31,804 nt of DNA from the NCBI GenBank assembly GCA_002179805.1, contig NAVB01000846.1, positions 1 through 31,804 of the forward strand. The letters are read 5' to 3'. The first letter of the stretch is position 1, and each line of letters opens with the position of its first letter. This document shows positions 8,206 to 18,700 of the stretch, piece by piece. This DNA is from Acanthamoeba lenticulata. Taxonomy: Eukaryota > Discosea > Longamoebia > Acanthamoebidae. A model generated the notes under the pieces. The model saw only the letters and a program-made list of their open reading frames with translations. It did not search any database and was not told where the DNA came from. Position numbers and translations under genes: made by a program.

Positions 8206-8975
8206 TTGCCGTCGCTCCTGGCCGGCCCCACCCGGCCAGACCGAAAACCCGACTTCTTCTTGAGCTTCTTGACGCTCTTGGCCTTCTTACGCGCCTCCAC
8301 AACCTCAGGCTCCCACCAGTCAACGAAGGTGCCACTGTCCTCCCTGAGCTGCGATGCGGTCTCCCAGTCTTCCGTCTCTCCGACGAGCACTTGCATGGCC
8401 CGCCGCTCAGTCAGGCGGCCAATGCCATCGAGCGCCTCCAGGGTGTCCTGATGGACATCCCTGTCCACCGCTCAGACTCGGCGCCTGATCTCGCGCAGCG
8501 TGTCGTACTCGTGCTGCGACCGCACGCTCTCGAACGTCTTCTTCGGGAAGTAGCGTGCCGCCTCCCGCTCACGCTCCAGCCTGGCCATCTTGCGCTTGGT
8601 CTCTGTCAGGTCGTACTCCTCGAACAGGTCTGGGCTCCACTCGCCATCGAAGTCCTCGTCCTCGCCATCACTGGCAGGCCCCTTGTCCGCCCTGGCCCGC
8701 TTAAGGCCGCCTCCGCCACTGGCTCCGTTCGCCGCTCCCAGCGGCGCGCCCGCCGGGCGCTGCTCCACCTCCTCTTCCTCCTCCTCCTGCTCCTCGCGCC
8801 ACGACCTAACGCAGGCCAGCAGTTCCGCCTGCGACTTGGGCGCCCTCATGCCTGCCGCGGACCACAGGTTGCGCAGGTCCTTGAAGGTCATGGCACTCAG
8901 CTCCTCCCCACTGATCGATCGAAGCCGGCGCTTGGCTAGCTCCACCGACGAACCGCTGGCATCGTCACTGATCAT
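7992..8975 (-). pseudogene. Gag-like gene, copy B, interrupted by a stop
   Basis: The same gene as the copy A gag, starting at the ATG at 8975. A CGA arginine codon of copy A (3689-3691) is TGA here (8472-8474), splitting the protein into about 167 and 158 residues. The zinc knuckle survives downstream (CYVCGSPHWARDC). The upstream part (8500-8975) is less altered than in copy A, so decay is patchy along the element. Confidence 0.85.
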
Positions 8976-8986
8976 GGTGTAAAAAA

Positions 8987-9077
8987 CTAAGGTCACTTGT
9001 CTCGAAGAAAGGCTCTACGTTGGTTGTCGTCCCCTGTCTCGCGCGTCGAGAGGGAGAGAGAACAAGAAAAAACTTAC
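8987..9077 (-). other. Possible intron in the element leader (copy B; copy A equivalent 4204-4297)
   Basis: On the sense strand the leader contains GAG|GTAAGTTTTTTCTTG and, 91 nt later, CTTAG, 12 nt before the gag ATG. The donor fits the consensus closely and a pyrimidine-rich stretch follows it. Both copies keep the sites; copy A is 94 nt because of three extra A. Splicing would remove most of the sequence between the TATA-like box and gag. No transcript evidence is available here. Confidence 0.35.
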
Positions 9078-9096
9078 CTCTCCCTCTCGTCGCTCC

Positions 9097-9105
9097 CCTA
9101 TATAA
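9097..9105 (-). promoter_or_regulatory. TATA-like box of copy B leader
   Basis: TTATATAGG on the minus strand, 122 bp upstream of the gag ATG of copy B. It is identical in sequence and context to that of copy A. Confidence 0.4.
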
Positions 9106-9374
9106 GGGAAGCCACCTTCCCACCTGCGTCACCGCCCTGCCAGCGTACCGCTGGCAGTCAGCGGCACTGCCACAGCGAAGCGGACCGCCACCGTCGCTTC
9201 GCTCCCAACCGCGTCACAAACCCACCGCCGCCAAGTCGCCCCTAAAAAAAAAAAAAGGTGCCGGGCGACAACCGTCGTGACAAACATCGTTTCGAGTCCG
9301 GCTAACGCCTCCTCGAAACTGCCGTATTGTGTGCAACATGAACCCCAAACACACAACAAAACTGCACACCACCC

Positions 9375-12300
9375 CTACATGGCCGCCAGCGTGGCGAGGA
9401 TGTCGGCAGTGCCTGGTCGGTCCTGTGGTCGCTTGTTTGTACACTTGTTAAAGAGGGCGAGCAGCTCTTTGAAGGCCTGCTTGTCCACACTATCGGGCAC
9501 CGTCGGTCGAATGCCTGATGAGAAAGAGGCAAAGGAAGGAAACTCTTTTAGCCCATCGTGTCATCGACAATTAACGTCAACACAACGCACCCTTAACGTT
9601 GCAGTTGGAGATCTCAAAGTGGTTCTTGTCAAAGTAGGGCTGTTTCATCACGATGAGCTCGTACAGCACCATCCCGAAGCTCCACACTGCGCAACGTGAA
9701 CACCGATCCCAAAAGGGCCATATGAGAGGCTGACCAGTCACATTACATGATGCATGATCCCGAGTAGGAACTGCGCGTACCGTCGGCCTTGATGCCGTGG
9801 CCTCGGCCGCTCTCCGAGAAGACCTCCGGCGCCATCCAGCCGGCTGCGTGCGCGCAGCAAAAAAAAACACGTAAGCCGATGCGTGCGCTCCTCAGCCGAG
9901 GCCACGAGGAAAGGACAAGAATGAGAAACACGTAAACGTACGAGTGCCGATCTGAGTGAAGGTCTTAGCGCCAGTCGTTTCCAGGATCTTGGAGGCGTCA
10001 AAGTCGCCGATGAGCAGCCGTCGTGGATTCCGGTGGTTGTCCCACGACACGAATATGTTATCCGATTTGAGGTCGCGGTGAATCACAGGCGGCTCCTGGC
10101 GGCCCAGATAGTGCAGTCCTCGCGCGATCTGGAATGCAAAGTCCACCACCTCCTTTGTCGAGAACGACTTGCCTAAAGAGGAAGAGAGAGAGAGAGAGAG
10201 AGGGGCGAGTCTGGGTCAGAGCCACGCCTTCGGCATGCGCGAGGTGTTGATGTTTCGGCCGAACCTTTAGCGGCGCGGTTGGTGATGACCTGCCAGAGGG
10301 TCTCCGGATAGATTTGGGTGAACATGCGGATCTCCTTCTTGTCCTCCCGATAGTCGAATGCCAGTAGCCGCACCACATTCTCATGCCGCAGCTGTGTAAG
10401 GATGCTGTCGTGGCCGAACCAACCCACCAATGTCAGTCGTGCCGCTGTCGGCCGTCATTGCTGACCATTGATCTCAGCGCGTACCTGATCTCGGAGAGCA
10501 TGCGCTGGATCTGGTCCTCGCTGGGGAATGTGCTCGAGTCAAGAACCTTGGCCGCAAAGAAGAGGCCCTTGATAGTGCACGCGTAGACGATGGCCCCGCT
10601 GGCCCCGCGGCCCAGCTCCTCGTGGAACTCGATCTCGTCGTTCTTGAAGTCAATCGTAAGCACCTCGCTCGTCGGCGGACCGGACGCGCCTCCGGCCGAA
10701 CCGGGGATGCGCTCGGCCGAGAGAGACTCGCCGGACACGCCTGGCCCGCTGGGCGGCTTGACCGATCGTCCGCCGAGCACGCTGCCGGCGATGGCCAGCG
10801 ACTCGGCGCTGGCGCCGGCAAAACCCATCGGGATGGCCGACGACGACATGACGCTCATCGGGCCCGTGCTGCTGTTGCTGCCGCCAGCACCGGCCACGGC
10901 CGCGGCGGCCGCGATGGGTGACGCGGAGCTGCCAGAGCGCACGTGGTTCGGGCCGACCGACTTCTTGCGCGAAAAGGCCGTGGTGGGCTGAAGCACAAAG
11001 ACCAGCAGGCCGTCGTCCTCGAAGATGTCGACATACGTGTTGCGCAGGAGCGTGAGTGACGAGAGGCTGCCGTGGAGGAGCTGGGCCGAGCTCATAGACA
11101 GCGAAGATGATGACGAGTTCAGCAGAGAGACTCCCATGCTGCTGTTGAGGCTCGCGCTCAAGATGTCGCCTAGCGGCCGCACAAAGTGTTCCTTCTCCAG
11201 CTTCACCACCACAAAGTGATGACACACATCTGTCCCCCCTCAGACCAACGCCATCGTCAGCTATAAATTGATTTTTTGTTTATTTATTTAGTTGATTTAT
11301 TTATTCGTGGATTTTCGCACCGTTGATAATGAGGTCGATGACTGCGTTGACTGTCGTGGGCTCGAGCATTTGCAGCCGCACCGTTAGGTCGTGCGACTTG
11401 CCCTATTGTGGACGTTCTTATAAGACTCAGACGAGAAGAGGCAACTGCGTGGATCACAAGGAAAAGCCGTACGGGGGCGAGGATCTCTGGCACGGGGTCG
11501 ATGACGATGCTGAAGCGACGCTCCTTCTCGCGGTGGCAGAGGGCGATGGCGAGCTTGAGCTCTTGTTTGGATTGGTTCGTGATCGTCAGCTTGTCATCGT
11601 AAACGCCTGGCTGCCGCTCCCGGTTGTTGAACGCCAGCGAGGCCGACGAGATCTGCCACGAAGTTAACAAGAAATAATGTTTAATTTTTTAAAAATATAA
11701 CACAAAACTATGTATGTAATAATAATGATTAAAAATCGCGTCTCACGTACCACCAGCTTAGGCGTGTAGGCGCTCGACCAGAAGAACCAGCCCAGCATGC
11801 CGGCCTTCTCGCCCGTGTACCCTGTCAAGGTCAAGCGCACACGCGCGTCAGAGGCCCGCAGTTAAGACCAGCAAAAAATAAAATAATAATAATAAAATCG
11901 CGACATGATTGGATGGTCCATACGGCTCTGGTGGCACTGGTAGGCCATGTGAAGCGATGGCATGAGGCGCTCCTTAGGGCTGTAGTAGGCATAGGATCGG
12001 ATCGCCCGTACGTCGTCCGTGTTGACGCCCTTCATCCCCGCCATCACTCTGCATTTGGCCCACTGTGGCGTTAGTCTCGTCTGAGAGAGGCCAGCGCGGG
12101 CCAGGGCAGTAGGCGGCACCGAAGCATCTGCGTGGCCCAGAAGTCCTCGATCGCGACCGTGCAGCACTTGTTGCAGATCACCTTCTGCACGAGGATCTCG
12201 TCCAGGGCCTTGATGGCCAGCGGCGTCTTCTGCTGCACGAGCTTGCCGTGGCCCAGCGCACCATGGTTGTCCACGCCCCCTTGGTTGTGGCAATGCAGCT

Positions 12301-14867
12301 ACGATGAGCCAACAGAGCTCGCGGGGAAAGAGAAGAGAAGAGGAGAGCTTGTACAAGTATAGACGAGGCCGGTGTCGGAGAGGGCCACGAGGTGGTTCTG
12401 CCCGCAGGCGATCTGGACGATGTGCTTGTCGCTCAGGAACGATAACGTCACCGAGTGGGCCTCGAGCACGTCGATGATGACGATCTCTCCGGACTCTGTG
12501 ATCACGCTCAATGAGAGGAGGTCCTGCGTTTGGCACAAGTCGAGGTGTGCAAGAGGAGGCCGCACCGAGGAGGGCCACGAGACTGTTGGCGTTGCACGCG
12601 ATCTGCCGCACTTTGGAGGTCACGCTCTCCTTGTAGAGCCTTCGGCCGCGGAACTGCTGCTTATCCTCCTCTTCGTCCGTGTTGCCCAAAACCTGCGCGC
12701 GCCCAATCGTGAAACAGGCGTCAGTGCGCCAGTCCCACGAGTACTACGGGAAAGGGCCCGAATCGGGGCACCTGATTGTAGCGCGTCCACGCGTACTGGG
12801 GCGCCTCCTCGGCCTTGTCCTGCAGGACCTGCGTGTAGAGCTCCTTGGCTACTCCGTAGATCGTGTGCGCACGACGAGAGTCAATCACTCACACCAAGCC
12901 AAGCCGAGTGCGCACGTTCTCAAGGTGGGCCACGTACTGGTGATCATGGAGACAAAGTTCCTGGAAGAGCAGAGGTCGGTCACCACCATGTCCTCGGTGC
13001 CCGCAATGACCTTGGCCGCAAACGGCTCCACCAGACTGCCCTTGCAACTCCACGCCCAGTAGTACGGCCGGCCAATCACTATGGTCACCGCGATCACGAT
13101 CAGAAAAGCCCACACGTGACAACATGTGGTCAACAGGGAAGCAGGCACGCACTGGAGACTGCGGCGATGTGATTGGCGGCGGTGCTGATGTTCTTGAAGG
13201 TGATCCCGTGGAGGGCGCTCATCTTGACAAAGGTCGGGAGCGCGAGGTCCTGCACTTGGCAGTCGTCCGCGATCGCCGCCTGGCCCCACACCAGTATCTC
13301 ACCGCGATCTGGGCCGAGGCCAGGGTGGGTTCAGAGAAGGTGGAGGTGGAGGTGGAGGTGGAGGTGGAGATGGCTTCTACAGAAGAGGGCAAGGGCAAAT
13401 AAGGGTTACCGGTCAAGGCCACCGAGTGCCGCGGGCCGGTCGCGACCTTGGTGATGTGGTGCCGCAGCAAGAGGCCCTGTATGAGCGTCGGGGCCGTGAT
13501 GTCCTCCAACGTGCCGTGGCCCAGCTTGCCGAACCGCCCGCTGCCCCACGAGAACACCCGTCCTTCCTCTATGTGACCGACAGGATTAGGTCAAGGCATG
13601 GTGGGCAACCTAAGAGGGTGATAATGATGTTGATAATGATGGAAGGCCCCGTACTGGTGAGGGCGAGAAAGTGAGACGAGCTGCAGCTGACGTCGACCAC
13701 GGAGAGGTCCTTGAGGAGCACGGGCCGGTGCTGCGAGGTGCGGTTCCAATCGCGACCAAACAGCCAGGCGCGGCCCTCGCGCCCGAGCAGCTTGGCGGCG
13801 GCCAGCGCGTGGCCGGAGGATGATGAGGACAAGGATCCGCGAGGCGAGGCCGACGAAGAAGCGTCGAGCGACTCGCGCTCCGTCAGTCGGATGTCGATGA
13901 ACAGGAGGGCGCCGCCCCCACGCGGAAGCCACATGATCGACAGCGGCAGCCGTTCGTTGGCCGCGCTGGCGGCCTCGGCACCCGGAGCGTCCATGGCGAG
14001 AGGCATGTAGCAAGACCCCGAGTTGGGAGCGCCGGGCTCGTCTGTGGTCAAGTCGTGTTCGATGCCATCAGGAATCTCAACGCGCCATCGCTGAAGATCG
14101 ATCCCGTTGGTGGTGAGCGCGTGGACCAGCTGGCTCGCAGTGATGTAGTCGAAGCTCGATTCGTTGACAAGAGCGATGTCCCTCTGCAAGGGAATCACCG
14201 TCTTTACGACGCGCTTCTTGTACGTTTCTGGGTGTACGAATCGAATGCTGACCTCGACATCGAGCTTTGGCAGATTAATGCGTGAGGGAAGTAGTGGGTA
14301 GAGGGCTGGGGTCAAGGGGGCGCCTGAAGCGGAAGATGAGGAGGAAGGAGGGGAAGGCTGCCCAGGAGCGGTTGAGGCTACATGGTGAGAGGTGTGGTTG
14401 AGTCTGTCGATTTGCACTTGGTGCTGCATGTGTTGGTGCTGGCCGAAGCTGTTGCTGTGCTGAACGAGAGCAGTGGTGAGAGCGCTCGGAGAGAAGGGGA
14501 TAGAAGGTGAAGGCTCGGTTGCAGTCGTGGCATGTGGAATAGGGATTGAATCTGACGTGCCGCCCTCACTGCCCGCGTTCTCCTTTTCCAACACTGCTGC
14601 GGGAGGAGCCTCATTGCCAGCGCTCTCGCCTCGCACTCTCTTGGCCGGCGAGAAGGAGGCATCAGGCGCGGGGCCGTGAGCCACCTCCATGAGCTTCCGG
14701 ATGTCGTCCTCCAACGGCGACCGCGACACAGCACCCCGTCTTGATCGAGCCGAAGGTGAATGAGAAGGGGAGGAGGTGAAAGACGACGAAGAAGAAGATG
14801 ACACCGAAGAAGTGGAAGACGAAGAAGTGGACGACAAGTCTGACCCCGCCCCACCTTCCTCTTTCAT
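9375..14867 (-). CDS. RCC1-repeat protein kinase
   Basis: Eighteen exons, 1348 residues: 14867-13655, 13568-13410, 13308-13153, 13078-12938, 12848-12772, 12692-12566, 12495-12355, 12279-12120, 12048-11924, 11821-11751, 11652-11473, 11402-11321, 11229-10485, 10404-10265, 10172-9942, 9843-9781, 9686-9591, 9514-9375. The first ~310 residues are low-complexity Ser/Pro followed by an unassigned folded segment. RCC1-type blades run from about 370 to 740 (VFSWGSGRFGKLGHG, ILVWGQ, VYTWGVDNHGALGHG). A beta-rich MSP/Ig-like stretch lies near 790-895. The kinase domain occupies about 1077-1345: GRGASG loop, Lys in AAKVL, HRDLKSDN, GTPGWMAPEV, KADVWSFG. The usual DFG is DFD (GDFDASK, ~1229-1231). It resembles tyrosine-kinase-like Ser/Thr kinases. 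Substrate is unknown. The transposon pair begins 44 bp past the stop. Confidence 0.85.
13339..13368. repeat. Short GGTGGA repeat in the second intron of the RCC1-kinase gene
   Basis: Five tandem GGTGGA units. On the coding strand this is a pyrimidine-rich CCACCT tract about 30 nt before the 3' splice site at 13309, so it may act as the polypyrimidine tract. Confidence 0.8.
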
Positions 14868-15739
14868 CTCTCGAGGGCCTCACTTCGTGTGGTCCCACGC
14901 AATATCGCGTGCATTTTTTTGATTAATTAATAACCAACGCCTGGAATGCTGTCTGCAGAGTTGCGCCATTTGTTGCTTCTGTTTGGCCGTGACGGACTCC
15001 TCTGAACTGTTGCTCGCCGGTCGCCACATTGCCGTGGGGCTCCACCCTCCCTCTTGAACAAAATGTCTCTCTTTCTTAACGTTACAGACGATCACTGATC
15101 AAAAGTTCCAAATGCCGGATCGCGTGAACGGAGCGGTTTGGATCCAGTGGCGTTGTTAAAGAACTGCCATCTTGAAGCGCGTGATGGTGATGTTGACGTT
15201 GGCCGTGTTCTGCCTGTAGAGAATCCAGTGTCCATACCAAAAAGGTGCAGAAGTCGATGCCTTGCTGCCTGTTTTGGACTGAACGGCCTCTTGTGTGTTT
15301 TGGAGGTGGTAAAAGCAAGCCATCAAGCCTGACCCTGGAGCTGAGTTATGGCGCGTGGGGAGTTTGTGATGCGGCACCACTTCTGGCCACGGCCACTGCA
15401 GTACACACTTCGCCAAGGCCTGAACTGAAAGGCGCATATGTTGAGGGTCTCTTTCTCGCATCCGAACGGAGCGCGTGGCGCTTTCAAGTCAAGTTAGGGT
15501 ATCCTACACCAAGGCCAAGACGCACTATCGCGAGCAAGCTCAAGAAAGGCGATGAGCAAGTGCGCGACGTTACCGCCATCGCTCCATAAGCAAATTGTCA
15601 TTTTATTTTTATTTTTATTTTTATTTTTATTTTTATTTTTATTTTTATTTTTATTTCACATGTACAGCTGACAACAGAGTGCATTCCTCAGGTTGCCACT
15701 TTATACCACCATGGGGAGTGAGGAAAAGGGTCACCACAC
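14868..15739. other. 872-bp intergenic stretch, unassigned, with gene-like fragments
   Basis: This lies between the start of the RCC1-kinase gene and the end of the CLC gene, both on the minus strand. It should contain the kinase promoter; I see an AT-rich patch at 14914-14935 but no clear TATA box. From 15165 to 15600 both strands have open stretches. The minus-strand phrase HWILYRQNTANVNITITRF, after an AG at a plausible splice site, looks coding, but I could not extend it into a gene. It may be a relic or a small unrecognised gene. A (TTTTTA) repeat occupies 15601-15655. Confidence 0.4.
15601..15655 (-). terminator. (TTTTTA)n microsatellite supplying nine AATAAA poly(A) signals for the CLC gene
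   Basis: Nine A residues spaced exactly six bases apart in a T background. On the minus strand this reads as nine overlapping AATAAA hexamers, beginning about 85 nt after the CLC stop codon at 15740. It is a simple repeat first. The poly(A) role is inferred from position and strand. Confidence 0.55.
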
Positions 15740-18700
15740 TCAGCAGCCGCCGCAGCAGAAGACGGGGCAGGATCGGGGCTGGGGCATGCCGCCCTTGGCC
15801 AAGAGCAGCCGCTCCTCGAGGGTCTGGCCCAGCAGGTCCTTTCGCGTGATGATCCCCACGGGCTGGTTGCTCTCGTTCACCACCGGCAGATGCCGCAAGC
15901 CCATTGACCTGTTGTTTTTTAATGTTAGATTCCCGGTTGGAGGGCGGCCCTGAAGAAGGGCGGACAAGGGGGAAATCGGTACCGGAAGAGGTTGTAGGTG
16001 AAGCCCAGCGAGAAGCTCTCGGTCACCGTGAGCGAAGACGTGTTGATGTAGGGCGTCAGGTCGACGTACTTCTCCATGTCCTCTTCCTGTACCGTCTCCA
16101 GGTACCGCGGCGACGTAATGGAGATGGGCGACTTGTGCGACGTGTCCTCGTCCTGTGCGTGCGCGCAGGCGCGTGTGAGCCAACAACACCAACAACAAGG
16201 ACAAGACCTTGGTTGATCCAAGGAAAAGGGGAAAGCCCGCGCTCCGAGGAGAGAAACGAACCTTCATGCTGCGGTAGTCCAGCACAGAGTTGATGTCGTT
16301 CTCGTTCTGCACAAAGATTTCGGGATGTCGCAACAGAATCTCCAGTTGCGAGCGCAAAATCATCCTGCGCGGATGGGACCAGTCACGTCAACGTGAGCGC
16401 GCCTCACTCACAAGGGGAGGGGGACAGAGAGGTGGGCACGCGCACCCCTTGAAGACAGCGTGCTGCTTGTCCTCTTCGTACTCGTCCTCCTCATAGCGGC
16501 GCCTGTACGAGCCCGGCGTGCCGCCGTCGGCCCCGCGGTTCCGCTTGCGCAGGGCCGTTGGAGTCGCCTGTTTTCACCCACAAGAGAAGGTGAGCGTTAT
16601 GCTGCGCGTCAAGCCCACGGTGAAGCACACCGACAAAGACAAAAAGAACGTACGTCGCCGTCGTCGAGGTCGAGCGTCCGCATGCGAATGCCGTCGGCGG
16701 GGTCCTCGATGAGGTCCTCGATGGTCATGCTGCGGTTGACCGTCAGCGCGCCGACGCTGCCGTTGGGCAGCGCGATGGCGCCGTGGCTGGCGTTGCGGCG
16801 ATGGCCGTTGGTGGTGCGGGCGTCGCCGTCCTCCGAGCCCTCCCGCGCCGGCTTGACGTCGACATGAATCTCCTGCAAGTCAAAGCCCTGAATCTGCGAG
16901 TCCACACGGCGCGAGCTGAACACCGACGAGGACGACGACGACAGCGAGGGTGTCGACGGCGTTGACGGCGTCGACGGCGTCAGACGGTGCGTGCGGGCCA
17001 GCGCCTCCTGGTTCCTCTGCTTGCGGATTCTGCAAAAAAAGTAATTAAATAATTAATTAATATATTTAATTCCTAGATGATAATTAAAAAGCGGCCATCA
17101 AAGCCAGGTGGTGAGGAAGGTAGTAATGATGTCAACATACTTGTTGCGGCTATCGAGGATAACCTTGTCTTTGGGCGTCAGGACAACGGGGAAGGCGTGG
17201 TGCCGGCACGAGACCAGGGTCTGCACGATGTTGCGCACCTTTTCCTTGTGCCGGAACGTAATGATTGGTGTCGACATGACATCCTTGGCCCTGAACGTGT
17301 CCACTCCTGTTTACGCCACACACAAGCATCAGTAATCGGCTCATTCTGTATTTATTTTATTAATAAATAAAATGTTTGATTTATTAAAATTGTTTATGTA
17401 TGTAAGGAAGAGGCACGCGTACCGCGAACGACGGGGTCGTTTTCGAGGAAGGGGACGCAGCGGACCTCGAGGAGGGCGTGGTAAAGAGAGTGGGTGGCCG
17501 TGTCGGCGATGGACTTGGCGATCATGACGGCGAGCATGATGGGCAGAAGGAAGTGGATGTCGTTGGACAGCTCGGTGACGATGACAGCGAGCGCGATGGT
17601 GAGCCGGGAGACGCCGGCAAAGAAGGAGGCCGCCCCGATGAGGGCAAACACGCCCGGGTCCATCCAGCTGCCCGACAGGCCCAGGTAGTCGATCGACGCC
17701 AGGCCCACGATGCGGCCCAGCGTGGCGCCGATGACCAGCATGGGCAGCACGATGCCGCTCGAGATGGCCATCCCTGTTACGTGTGCGTGTGCCCAACGGC
17801 GGCGTTTTAGCGGCCAACAGCGCTTTCGCGGGCTCGAGCGTGGCAGGCGCGTACCGGAGGAGTAGCAGGCAAAGAAAAAGTAGACGGTGAGGAAGACGCC
17901 CAGGGACGAGTAGGAGAACCGATACGCCGTCCCGCGCGAGAACAGATGGCGAATGGCTTCGTCGCCCACGTTGAACATAAGCTGTTGTCGCACGTGTTTG
18001 AGTGAGTTGAATCGTGTCAGCGAAGAACACAACAACAACAACAAAGTGGCGGCAGCGGCGCACCGTGGCGAGCGGGCTGTATTCGTCTTCGTTGTCGCAG
18101 GCGTGCTTGACCAGACGGTACTTGTCGCTGTCGATCGGGTGCGACGGCTTCGGCAAGCACGGGAAGGCCAGCGGCAGGAAGAGGCACAGCGACGAGAAGA
18201 TGGCCACCACGATGCAGGGCTCTGTTGTGGTGTCCACCACGCCAGTCAGTGGAGGTGATCCCGGAAGAGTCGCGAGCTCGTGGCAGATACCGAGGAGGCG
18301 CATGATCTTGTAGGGCACGAAGAAGCGGTTCCTGAAGCGCGTGATCTTGAGGTTGAGGTAGGTGAAGACCGTGCCCATCACGCCGCCCAGGATGCCGATC
18401 ACGATGGAGGGCACCATAGTGAAGATGTGCATCTCGATGTACTGGTTCACCGGGAACAGAATCGTCGACTCCTCGATAAAGTACCCGAACCGTCCCTGTG
18501 AGCGCAATGTGTGAGTGATGATGATGAGAATGAGGATAGCTAAACAATTGTGGCAGCTGTCCTGTCGTGGGCGAGTAGATATACCGTGGGCACCCACGCG
18601 ATGAAGGACGAGTTGAGCAACGACGCGGCAAAGGTAGCCATGAGGCAGCCCACGAAGATCATGTACGTCAGCTTGTGGTTCCAGAACGACGCGACCTCCT

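Larger units (their letters stand above)
4551..9330 (-). mobile_element. DIRS-like retrotransposon, copy B, full length but decayed
   Basis: The same element as copy A, here with both ends visible. The 5' end is at 9330, where identity with copy A stops and host 3' flank begins. The 3' end is near 4551, directly against the 5' end of copy A. Positions 4551-4783 are its 3' terminal region. They hold the inverted-repeat arm, a T15 run at 4763-4777 and no reading frame. Compared with copy A, copy B shows very many CG-to-TG changes on the plus strand (G-to-A on the element's sense strand). Gag is interrupted, and the RNase H and recombinase active sites are altered, so copy B is probably not autonomous. 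Head-to-tail joining without host DNA between copies suggests insertion of a circular form next to an existing copy. Confidence 0.87.

Noticed and set aside
1..9330. An LTR retrotransposon with copies A and B as two elements sharing an LTR
   Set aside because: No direct terminal repeats flank the coding part, there is no aspartic protease or DDE integrase, and a tyrosine recombinase is present.
4784..9330. Ordinary symmetric methyl-CpG deamination as the full explanation of copy B
   Set aside because: It should give similar numbers of CG-to-TG and CG-to-CA changes; the hand count is about 100 to 6 over 2.4 kb. It may still contribute to the few changes in copy A.
12863..12937. An exon reading YVAHLENVRTRLGL in the RCC1-kinase gene
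   Set aside because: Using it breaks the phase with the neighbouring exons. The GTACGT donor at 12937 gives a continuous RCC1 strand instead.
18222..18290. Reading the CLC segment [16 protein letters not shown] as coding
   Set aside because: It has a good donor and acceptor, and removing it joins MRLL to EPCIVVAIF, which fits CLC proteins better. Kept only as a possible retention isoform.
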